In this document: in pieces, positions 1 to 5,477 of the stretch
How positions within the stretch are numbered: the stretch's first letter is position 1
Layout: every line of letters begins with the position of its first letter
Assembly: GCA_002404195.1 (NCBI GenBank)
Contig: DHJF01000016.1
Coordinates: 413 to 17,310, forward strand
Length of the DNA: 16,898 bases
Source: Candidatus Saccharibacteria bacterium UBA4727
Lineage (GTDB): Bacteria > Patescibacteriota > Saccharimonadia > Saccharimonadales > Saccharimonadaceae
Direction: 5' to 3'
Position numbers and translations under genes: made by a program
Notes under the pieces: generated by a model
Told to the model about the DNA's origin: nothing
Databases searched by the model: none
Seen by the model: the letters and a program-made list of their open reading frames with translations, nothing else

Positions 1-14
1 TGTATAAGAGACAG
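1..14. other. Residual Nextera/Tn5 mosaic-end adapter
   Basis: The first 14 bases are identical to the 3' end of the 19-base Tn5 mosaic end used in tagmentation libraries (ending TGTATAAGAGACAG). This is library sequence, not genome. The biological sequence begins at position 15, and the join at 14/15 carries no biological meaning. Confidence 0.96.
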
Positions 15-347
15 AGGTCGACGACATGGAACGGCACGACCATCAAGGTTGACTTCAAGTTGCGCGGCTTTGCCGGCGTCGGCCTGAAGGATGCCAACGA
101 GGTCCTGGGTGTTGCCCTGGGCGCTGTTCAGAAGTGCGTCGAGCACCTTCTGGAAGATCCGACAGGTGAGGAGCGTGAGCAGCAGTCGAGTGACTCGTAC
201 CCTTCGTTCCTCGATGAGATGTTCGCCACGTTCACCGACTCGTCATTCTTGGACGCCATGAACAACGGGTTGGTGGATGATCGTGACGGGATGTCACCCT
301 TTGGCAAACTCTTCGTGAGCATGAACACCCCATTCGGGCGGCGCTAG
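15..347 (+). CDS. Hypothetical protein, 5'-truncated by the contig end
   Basis: An open frame runs from the adapter junction to TAG at 345-347, leaving about 110 residues of a protein whose N-terminus is missing. The TTG at 60 lies inside the frame and need not be the start. The visible part opens with a short strand-like segment (GTTIKVDFKLRGF), then a hydrophobic helix-like stretch (NEVLGVALGAVQKCVEHLL), then an acidic, serine-rich linker and a C-terminal part rich in Phe, Asp and Met. I see no signal peptide or membrane segment and do not recognise a family. Codons are biased to G/C in third position (GGC, ATC, AAG, GTC), unlike the chromosomal genes to the right but like the small genes at 14190 and 15129. 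A perfect hairpin begins 19 bases after the stop. Probably a real accessory gene. Confidence 0.6.
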   Translation, partial: RSTTWNGTTIKVDFKLRGFAGVGLKDANEVLGVALGAVQKCVEHLLEDPTGEEREQQSSDSYPSFLDEMFATFTDSSFLDAMNNGLVDDRDGMSPFGKLFVSMNTPFGRR

Positions 348-365
348 CCTGACCTTGCCATAGGC

Positions 366-403
366 GGGTGATGTGAGCTGGTGATTATCAGCTCACATCA
401 CCC
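366..403. terminator. Perfect 14-bp hairpin after the truncated gene
   Basis: Positions 366-379 (GGGTGATGTGAGCT) pair perfectly with 390-403. Three more inner pairs (G380-C389, G381-U388 wobble, U382-A387) leave a four-base loop at 383-386. It starts 19 bases after the stop at 347. There is no U-tract on either side, so it is not a classic intrinsic terminator; it could block RNA decay, act as a weak terminator, or be a structural part of an element that also holds the ribozyme at 445-494. Confidence 0.6.
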
Positions 404-444
404 ACTGTGCGCTTGGTCCTGAAACGATGTCTGTTTATCAAAAC

Positions 445-494
445 AGCTTCCATAGATGTAATCTATGCTGATGAGTCCAAAAGGACGAAAAGCT
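445..494 (+). ncRNA. Type III hammerhead ribozyme
   Basis: All conserved hammerhead core positions are present in the correct topology. Stem III is 445-449 (AGCUU) with 490-494 (AAGCU). The cleavage triplet is UUC (448-450), with predicted cleavage after C450. Stem I is 451-457 with 461-467 (CAUAGAU/AUCUAUG), or six pairs closing a UGUAA loop. The CUGAUGA core box is 468-474. Stem II is 475-478 with 483-486 (GUCC/GGAC) and loop AAAA. The GAAA box is 487-490. Size and layout match the satellite tobacco ringspot virus hammerhead, which has the same stem II. The short open stem III makes it type III. UUC is an allowed NUH triplet but less common than GUC. A hairpin at 431-436/441-446 would compete for the 5' strand of stem III. 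It lies upstream of the promoter-like box at 518, so it would be transcribed mainly from the left. Confidence 0.9.
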
Positions 495-517
495 ACTATT
501 TGCGGTCGGGTCCATAG

Positions 518-523
518 TATACT
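518..523 (+). promoter_or_regulatory. -10-like box before the mini-ORF and antiporter
   Basis: TATACT sits seven bases upstream of the ATG at 531, so transcription from it would start at or next to that ATG. No convincing -35 is visible: the bases 17 upstream (495-500) read ACTATT. The call rests on the -10 match and on similar spacing at other genes in this window. Confidence 0.45.
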
Positions 524-530
524 AATGGCA

Positions 531-563
531 ATGACCAACCATAAGCACCACCCACTTTCCTAA
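531..563 (+). CDS. Leaderless 10-codon mini-ORF ahead of the antiporter
   Basis: ATG at 531, ten codons (MTNHKHHPLS), TAA at 561-563. The stop is two bases from the antiporter ATG at 566, and no Shine-Dalgarno sequence precedes 566. The simplest reading is that ribosomes load on a leaderless or nearly leaderless 5' end, translate this peptide and restart at 566. Three of its ten residues are histidine, so attenuation by charged His-tRNA is conceivable, but no terminator/antiterminator pair is seen. A similar layout precedes the gene at 6466. The peptide may be only a device for coupling. Confidence 0.35.
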   Translation: MTNHKHHPLS

Positions 564-565
564 CT

Positions 566-2257
566 ATGTCGGCCGATGTCTTTACGCAACTTTCACTTGT
601 GCTGGTGGTAGCGGCTGTGGTGGCGATGGTGATGCGTCTGCTCAAGCAACCGCTTTTGATGGGCTATATCATAACCGGTATCTTAGTGGGTCCAAGTTTA
701 CTCAACTTAATCGCGGCGCGCAGTGCGTTCGATACCTTTAGTGAAATCGGCATTACGCTGCTACTCTTTATTATCGGTCTGGAGCTGAGCCTGGCGACGG
801 TGAAACAGCTGGGCAAGCCAGTCTTCCTGACGGCGGTGGCTATTCTACTAACTGTTGGAACGATGGGCTATTTACTTGGTGTGGCGTTTCATTTCACGGC
901 GGCCGAAGCGATTATTACGGGTCTGGCGCTGTTCTTTAGTAGTACGATTATTATCGCTAAAGTGCTGAGCGATAAAAAAGAGCTGACTCGGCTGAACGGT
1001 CAGATTGCCGTGGGAGTGATTCTACTTGATGACGTCGTGGCGACGTTCGCGCTGCTATTCGTGGCGGCCGGCAAGGGTGGGCAAGCGCTTGGCGTTGGTG
1101 ATATTGGTATCTTAGTCCTCAAGGGCGTGGCCGTTGTGGGAGTCTTGGCCTTTTTGGGTATCAAGGTGCTACCAAAAGTGACGAAACAAATTGCTAAGTC
1201 GCAGGAGCTGCTTTTCTTGTTTGCGCTGGCCTGGGGTTTTGGGGTGGCGACACTCGTCAATCACATTGGTTTTTCGATTGAAATCGGTGCCTTGTTTGCT
1301 GGTGTGACGCTAGCGCATTTGCCATACGTCCATCAAATCGGCGCGCGGCTCAAGCCGCTGCGTGATTTCTTTATCATCCTGTTCTTTATTAGCCTGGGTG
1401 AAAGTCTGCAACTGCACAACTTACAGGCGGCGATTGTACCAGCACTCATACTGTCCGTGGTGGTGATTTTCCTGAAGCCGCTGGTGGTGATGGCGTCGCT
1501 GGGCGTGCTGCGCTACACCAAACGGACGAGCTTCAAGACGGGTATTAACCTATCGCAAATTAGCGAGTTTTCGGTTATCTTAGTGGTGCTGGCGCATCAG
1601 GCGGGACTCATTGGTGATAGGTTGGGCGCGGTGATCACATTGGTGGCGATTATTACCATTTGCGTCTCCACCTATCTGATGCAGTACGACAACTGGATTT
1701 ACGCCAAGCTCGAAAATAAGCTGCATTTATTCGAGCGCGAAACCACTAATGAGGCAAAATATCGGGCGCAGGTCTATCCGCTGGTGTTGTTTGGTTATAA
1801 AAACGGTGGCCAACAATTCCTCAAGACCTTTCGGGGTATGAAAAAGCGGTTTGTGGTGGTAGATTACAATCCCGAAGTGATTGACGAGCTGGAACGTAAA
1901 CACATTGAATATCTCTACGGTGACGCGACCGACCCAGAGCTGCTGGCGGACATTGATATTGAAAAAACCAAGCTGATTGTGAATACCATCGGTGACCACA
2001 CGATTAATATTTCACTGACGCAGTACGTTCGCCGGCGCAACAAAGACGTGGTGATTATTTGCTATTCACGCGACCACAACGAAGCTGCTGCGCTCTATAA
2101 ACTGGGCGCCAGCTACGTGATGTTGCCGCATTTTATCGGTTCAGAGAAGCTCAATATGTTCATTCACCTGCATGGCATTAATAAAGACAGCTTTGAAGAA
2201 TACCGCAAAAAGCACCTGATTCAAATTGGCCGCACGGCACTCTCTGACGAAATCTAG
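566..2257 (+). CDS. CPA2-family monovalent cation/proton antiporter with RCK_N (TrkA-N) domain
   Basis: 563 residues. The first ~385 form the Na+/H+ exchanger membrane domain of the CPA2 family, about 12-13 hydrophobic segments, including the GxLxGPSLL region near residues 38-46 and the SSTxxIxKxL segment at 125-134. An Asp-Asp pair at 155-156 (VILLDDVVAT) lies in the ion-binding helix; DD is typical of electrogenic exchangers such as NapA, whereas Kef-type members usually have QD or ND. Residues ~405-530 form a TrkA-N/RCK nucleotide-binding domain, with a glycine motif after LVLFGY, the acidic residue ending strand 2 (VVVDYNP) and GDATDPELL. No TrkA-C domain follows. Likely role: exchange of Na+ or K+ for H+ at the membrane, gated by NAD(H) or another nucleotide. 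The start at 566 lacks a Shine-Dalgarno site and follows a mini-ORF stop by two bases. Ion specificity is not decided by sequence. Confidence 0.9.
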   Translation: MSADVFTQLSLVLVVAAVVAMVMRLLKQPLLMGYIITGILVGPSLLNLIAARSAFDTFSEIGITLLLFIIGLELSLATVKQLGKPVFLTAVAILLTVGTMGYLLGVAFHFTAAEAIITGLALFFSSTIIIAKVLSDKKELTRLNGQIAVGVILLDDVVATFALLFVAAGKGGQALGVGDIGILVLKGVAVVGVLAFLGIKVLPKVTKQIAKSQELLFLFALAWGFGVATLVNHIGFSIEIGALFAGVTLAHLPYVHQIGARLKPLRDFFIILFFISLGESLQLHNLQAAIVPALILSVVVIFLKPLVVMASLGVLRYTKRTSFKTGINLSQISEFSVILVVLAHQAGLIGDRLGAVITLVAIITICVSTYLMQYDNWIYAKLENKLHLFERETTNEAKYRAQVYPLVLFGYKNGGQQFLKTFRGMKKRFVVVDYNPEVIDELERKHIEYLYGDATDPELLADIDIEKTKLIVNTIGDHTINISLTQYVRRRNKDVVIICYSRDHNEAAALYKLGASYVMLPHFIGSEKLNMFIHLHGINKDSFEEYRKKHLIQIGRTALSDEI

Positions 2258-2267
2258 ACAGTGGCAT

Positions 2268-2296
2268 TTGAGGTTTTTGGTACCATGCATTACACT
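2268..2296 (+). promoter_or_regulatory. Promoter for a leaderless DoxX-like mRNA
   Basis: TTGAGG (2268-2273), a 17-base spacer and TACACT (2291-2296) form a good sigma70-type promoter. The -10 ends eight bases before the ATG at 2305, so the predicted start of transcription falls within a base or two of the start codon. No ribosome binding site lies between. Confidence 0.6.
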
Positions 2297-2304
2297 TATG
2301 GTTA

Positions 2305-2775
2305 ATGAAGCTGCAACTGAAGAATATTGATCTGACAATTATTGCGTGGGCACGACGTTTGTTTGTACCGATTGCGCGCGTGGCGTTCTTTGTTATCTAT
2401 TTTTACTTCGGCATTTTAAAAGTATTTAACCTCAGTCCGGCCACGCCGCTAGCCGAAGCGCTGACTCGGCAGACGATTGGTATGCAGTATTTTCACAGCG
2501 CCTATATTATTTTGGCGGTTTTTGAATGTCTGATTGGTATTTTATTCCTGATTCCTCGTGCGACGCGCCTCGTCGTGCCTGTGCTGTTTATCCATATGCT
2601 AATCGTCTGCTCGCCGCTGATCTTGGTACCACAGATCGCGTGGACACATTTCTTCGTACCGAGCCTTGAAGGCCAGTATATTATTAAGAACGTCGCGTTG
2701 ATAGCGGTGGCGATTGGGATTGTGGCGAGTACGATGCCACTGGCGCATACACCAGGCAAACGCCTCAAACGGTAG
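2305..2775 (+). CDS. DoxX-like integral membrane protein
   Basis: 156 residues with four predicted membrane helices (about 20-40, 64-83, 88-108 and 127-146). The C-terminal LEGQYIIKN segment before the last helix, and the early FYFGILKVF segment, recall the DoxX/DoxD-like superfamily, whose members are small four-helix proteins often linked to redox or thiol stress; no reaction can be assigned. The ATG at 2305 has no Shine-Dalgarno site but sits eight bases after a -10 box, so the message is probably leaderless. It starts 47 bases after the antiporter stop with its own promoter. Its last 177 bases overlap, tail to tail, the end of the minus-strand gene from 3771. Hydrophobic pattern and motifs support this frame as coding through the overlap. 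Confidence 0.75.
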   Translation: MKLQLKNIDLTIIAWARRLFVPIARVAFFVIYFYFGILKVFNLSPATPLAEALTRQTIGMQYFHSAYIILAVFECLIGILFLIPRATRLVVPVLFIHMLIVCSPLILVPQIAWTHFFVPSLEGQYIIKNVALIAVAIGIVASTMPLAHTPGKRLKR

Positions 2776-3771
2776 TGCGATAGTCAGCCAGGCGCTGTGA
2801 ATCACTAAAAGTAAGGGTGATACGAGTGTGCCATAGCTGAGGGTGAGTTTTTCGGAACGGTCCGGCCCGGTCTCTGACCAAATTGCGACAATCGTCCATA
2901 GACCTACGCTTATCCAAGCGAGAAGTAATGATGAGCTGTTTTGCAGCGTTGTGGTCGTCACAAATAGCCAGATGAATGTATAGGTGACAGTGAGACGTAT
3001 TGGCCACATAGCGTACGTTACGCGCGTCAGCTGGCTAAATGACGAGTACTCGGAGGTAAGGGATAATGTGGCATCGTAGTGGCGCCGGCGAGCTGGTTGA
3101 TGGGCATGTTCCATAAAATAGCTATGACGATACATCGTACCGGTTTGAGGTGACGACGAGCGGCGAGGGAGACGCAGCCAGGCTTTTTGGAGAAGCTGGT
3201 TGCTCGCCTGCCTGTAGCGCACCAGTAACGACGTGAGCGAATATGATAATGGGTGACGCCGCGCCAACTGCAGCGAGCCGAGGCGCTGATCATCATAAAA
3301 ACGTGCCACAGCGTGCTTGATAGTGCCGGGCGTTACTATATCGCCAGCTTGGAGTATGAGAATAAAATCATGTTTTGAGTGGCGACGATAGGCCTGCTGC
3401 AGGCGCTGCTTTTGTGAGACGTGACGTAGCGGAGCGTAGCGATGAAGGACGGACTGTGGATGTAGCTGCTGATACTTTTGGATGAGCTGTTTAATCGCCG
3501 GAGTGGGTTGGCTAACGACGCAAACCGTCATATGGTAATAGCGACTAGTGAAGACAGCTTGTACACTGCGCTCGATCATTGCATCTGAATCGTTGACGTC
3601 GATAAGCACGGCAACTCGAGGCTGCTTGGCGCGGCGTAGTATTCGTACGACATGGTCTAGCCGCGCTCGGCGTGAGATGGCTCGGAAGTCATACCAACTG
3701 GCACGCAACACAACGCAGCTCGCAGCGATAACCATAGCGCCAAGTAGGGTGCTGTAGAGGAGTGTATTCAT
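2599..3771 (-). CDS. Membrane protein with degenerate GT2-like domain, third gene of the sortase operon
   Basis: 390 residues. An N-terminal membrane helix (about 4-23) is followed by a region resembling a family-2 glycosyltransferase GT-A fold (about 52-230): strand PRVAVLIDVN, helix DAMIERSVQAVFTSRY, strand TVCVVSQP and DFILILQAGDIVTPGT. Three membrane segments follow (roughly 260-350). Several GT2 hallmarks are absent: no Asp-Asp after the second strand, no DxD (QAGD stands there), no clear ED pair and no QxxRW. It may be a non-catalytic relative, a very divergent enzyme, or unrelated. ATG at 3771 overlaps the sortase TGA by four bases (ATGA), so it is translated from the sortase message. 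The last ~57 codons lie opposite the DoxX-like gene; the tail there is basic and aromatic with no recognised domain. Function is unknown; a role in handling a glycosylated surface protein is speculative. Confidence 0.65.
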   Translation of the reverse strand: MNTLLYSTLLGAMVIAASCVVLRASWYDFRAISRRARLDHVVRILRRAKQPRVAVLIDVNDSDAMIERSVQAVFTSRYYHMTVCVVSQPTPAIKQLIQKYQQLHPQSVLHRYAPLRHVSQKQRLQQAYRRHSKHDFILILQAGDIVTPGTIKHAVARFYDDQRLGSLQLARRHPLSYSLTSLLVRYRQASNQLLQKAWLRLPRRSSSPQTGTMYRHSYFMEHAHQPARRRHYDATLSLTSEYSSFSQLTRVTYAMWPIRLTVTYTFIWLFVTTTTLQNSSSLLLAWISVGLWTIVAIWSETGPDRSEKLTLSYGTLVSPLLLVIHSAWLTIALPFEAFAWCMRQWHRTRHNPNRHRYQRDVLNNILAFKARYEEMCPRDLWYQDQRRADD

Positions 3772-4358
3772 AGTGTATGTACTCCCGTGAGACGAAACGA
3801 GTAAAGAGAGCGGTACTGACTCCAGTCGCCGCTGCAGGTTTGGAGTATTAGTGTCGGCAGCGTATCGACCGCGAAGACATCCGTATTGCTTGGGTCGACC
3901 TGCTGAAAGGATTCGTAGGTATAACTAAAGACGGCACCAGAACTGGTGTATACGTCGGCGGTCGCGCCGGGTTGAATGTCGGGTAACGATCCAAACAACC
4001 CTTGCTGACCATGGGCATAAATCAGCGTCGTACCGTTATTGTTATTTGCGGGAACTGACATATTGGCGTAAAAGGCGCTATCCATGCCGAGCGTCCAGCT
4101 GCTGTCGACGGGGTTGTATAGGCCCGTTTGAATAGACAAATCAATCCCCACGCTTGGGACGACTACTCTGGTTGGTGCACCCTGGATAATTACTTTCGGT
4201 TTCACATGATGGGCGGGTGGGTGATAAATAGCAAGAACCGGCGCCGGCGTGCTGACCAGGAAGAACATTCCAATAATCAACACGTTGGCGCAGGTAATAA
4301 TGCTGTAAAACCAGACACGTTGGCGAATCGGCTGCTTTTTAGGCTTTGAAGTGGCCAT
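3768..4358 (-). CDS. Sortase, class E-like
   Basis: 196 residues. A basic N-terminus and one signal-anchor helix (about 15-43) place the catalytic domain outside the membrane. The sortase triad is visible: His116 in TLIYAHG, Cys175 in LILQTCSG and Arg183 in SQYRSLYSF. The beta-barrel hallmark PSVGIDLSI (about 68-76) is present. Sortases cleave a C-terminal sorting motif between its Thr and the following residue and join the protein to an envelope nucleophile or pilin. The class E label is inferred from size, the TC context and the neighbouring LAxT-type substrate; class D or F is possible. The start codon lies inside the end of the substrate gene (20-base overlap), and the stop overlaps the next gene's start, so the three genes are one operon. 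Residue order from His to Cys to Arg is normal and nothing appears missing. Confidence 0.92.
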   Translation of the reverse strand: MATSKPKKQPIRQRVWFYSIITCANVLIIGMFFLVSTPAPVLAIYHPPAHHVKPKVIIQGAPTRVVVPSVGIDLSIQTGLYNPVDSSWTLGMDSAFYANMSVPANNNNGTTLIYAHGQQGLFGSLPDIQPGATADVYTSSGAVFSYTYESFQQVDPSNTDVFAVDTLPTLILQTCSGDWSQYRSLYSFRLTGVHTL

Positions 4359-4908
4359 ATGCGGTAACCGCTAGGCGAGCCCCGAGGACGCTAGCGCCGA
4401 GTACTCCAATCAATCCAGCGATAATCATAGCTGGTGACAGGGTTGCGGTGTTCGCAAGAGCAGTAGGTTTGACGGCTCCGGCTCCAGCTCCAGCTGCGGC
4501 TCCAGACCCTTGTGGTGCCACTGGTTGCTCCACTGGCGGGGTAACGACTGGTGTGATAGGTGCTGTGGTCGCAACGACTGTACAGGCCGTACCATTCGTG
4601 ACGGTCGCAGCAAAGGTCGTGCCGTTGGCATTGGTGGCTGAGCCCGTCATTGCACTACCGCCATTACCATTATCATTGCTACCAGCTGAGCCGCTGACGG
4701 CGATTTGTTGGTTGGTATTGTCGACAGTGACTTCGTTGTTGTTTGTGACTTTACAGGTGAATTCTGTTTTTGACGTACAGATATTGACCGAATCTGGTCC
4801 GGTAAATCCAACCGGACAAGTGCTGTCTGCTGCATAACTAGTATTTCCGAATGCAAGTGGTACAAGCACAACTGCCAGAACCGCTCCAAATAACGATAAC
4901 TTCTTCAT
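4339..4908 (-). CDS. Secreted surface protein with LAxTA sorting signal, the presumed sortase substrate
   Basis: 189 residues. An N-terminal signal peptide (KK, then a hydrophobic core to about residue 20, likely cut after SYA-AD) leads to a small domain with four cysteines (31, 44, 52, 109), then a Pro/Val linker (about 118-132) and a Gly/Ala-rich stretch. The C-terminus is a cell-wall sorting signal: LANTA at 151-155, a hydrophobic segment (about 159-177) and a short tail with Arg178 and Lys188. LAxTG/A motifs are known for class E sortases rather than the LPxTG of class A. The sortase gene begins before this one ends, so the pair is almost certainly enzyme and substrate. The low-complexity middle and Asn-rich segments suit an extended surface stalk. 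Good Shine-Dalgarno (AAGGGAG) eight to nine bases before the ATG at 4908. Confidence 0.85.
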   Translation of the reverse strand: MKKLSLFGAVLAVVLVPLAFGNTSYAADSTCPVGFTGPDSVNICTSKTEFTCKVTNNNEVTVDNTNQQIAVSGSAGSNDNGNGGSAMTGSATNANGTTFAATVTNGTACTVVATTAPITPVVTPPVEQPVAPQGSGAAAGAGAGAVKPTALANTATLSPAMIIAGLIGVLGASVLGARLAVTAYGHFKA

Positions 4909-4965
4909 ATGGTCTCCCTTCCTTATGATGATAGATTTCGCGAGCGTGTTTGTCTTAGTAAGTCC

Positions 4966-4994
4966 ATGATAGGCCTGATTTTTACGTTTGTAAA
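4966..4994 (-). promoter_or_regulatory. Promoter of the sortase operon
   Basis: On the minus strand, TTTACA (4994-4989), a 17-base spacer and TATCAT (4971-4966) match the sigma70 pattern at five of six positions each. The start of transcription would be near 4959, giving a leader of about 50 bases that carries a clear ribosome binding site before 4908. Confidence 0.6.
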
Positions 4995-5036
4995 CGATGA
5001 ATTTTTGGTCATCTGTTATATCGCGTTCGTATAATT

Positions 5037-5074
5037 AAAAACGCCACCCTGAATGGTAATCAGCGTGGCGTTTT
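5037..5074. terminator. Bidirectional intrinsic terminator after the FKBP gene
   Basis: CGCCAC (5042-5047) pairs with GTGGCG (5065-5070), the stem continues inside as CTGA (5049-5052) with TCAG (5060-5063), and A- and T-runs flank it (5037-5041 and 5071-5074). On the minus strand it ends in a run of U and lies 17 bases beyond the FKBP stop. It insulates the FKBP operon from the sortase promoter. Confidence 0.85.
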
Positions 5075-5090
5075 GCAAGAAGCGATTGTT

Positions 5091-5477
5091 CTACATAGAA
5101 ACTAATTCGATATCGAAGACGAGATCGGAGTTTGCTGGAATGTTGGCAGCGGCGCGCCTCGAGCCGTAGGCCAGGGCCGACGGAATAATAAGGCGGCGGG
5201 TACCACCAACTTTCATGCCGGGAACGCCTTCGGTCCAACCGGCAATGACTTGGTTCAGGCCAAACGTGGCTGGCTTGCCAAAATCGTGCGAACTCTGAAA
5301 AATAGTGCCGTCGACGCACAGTGCACCGGTATAATGCGCGGTAATGGTCGCGTTTTGAGGCACGGTGTCACCGGTGCCAACAATAATATCGATACTTTGC
5401 AAGCTATCGACTTTGGCAATCGGCGTAAAGTCGGCTAATTTTGTACCTTCGAGTGGGGTGTGTGAATCTAAAGTCAT
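5091..5477 (-). CDS. FKBP-type peptidyl-prolyl cis-trans isomerase
   Basis: 128 residues; the FKBP domain fills about residues 27-127. Family motifs are clear: a VGTGDTV-type start, ITAHYTGAL, DGTIFQSSHDFGKPATFGL, QVIAGWTEGVPGMKVGGTRRLIIP, LAYGSRRAAANIP and DLVFDIELVSM at the end. The aromatic and hydrophobic residues lining the proline pocket (Tyr in HYTG, Phe in DGTIF, Val-Ile-x-Gly-Trp, Tyr in AYG) are kept, so it should be active. It catalyses cis-trans isomerisation of Xaa-Pro bonds. No signal peptide is seen, so it is probably cytosolic. Its ATG overlaps the TGA of the upstream CNNM gene (ATGA, 5477-5474), which couples translation of the two. It ends 17 bases before a strong terminator. 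The promoter is that of the upstream gene. Confidence 0.95.
   Translation of the reverse strand: MTLDSHTPLEGTKLADFTPIAKVDSLQSIDIIVGTGDTVPQNATITAHYTGALCVDGTIFQSSHDFGKPATFGLNQVIAGWTEGVPGMKVGGTRRLIIPSALAYGSRRAAANIPANSDLVFDIELVSM

Noticed and set aside
4346..4837. 163-codon plus-strand frame opposite the surface-protein gene
   Set aside because: It mirrors the Ala/Pro/Val-rich repeats of the minus-strand gene; the minus frame has a signal peptide, sorting signal, ribosome site and promoter.
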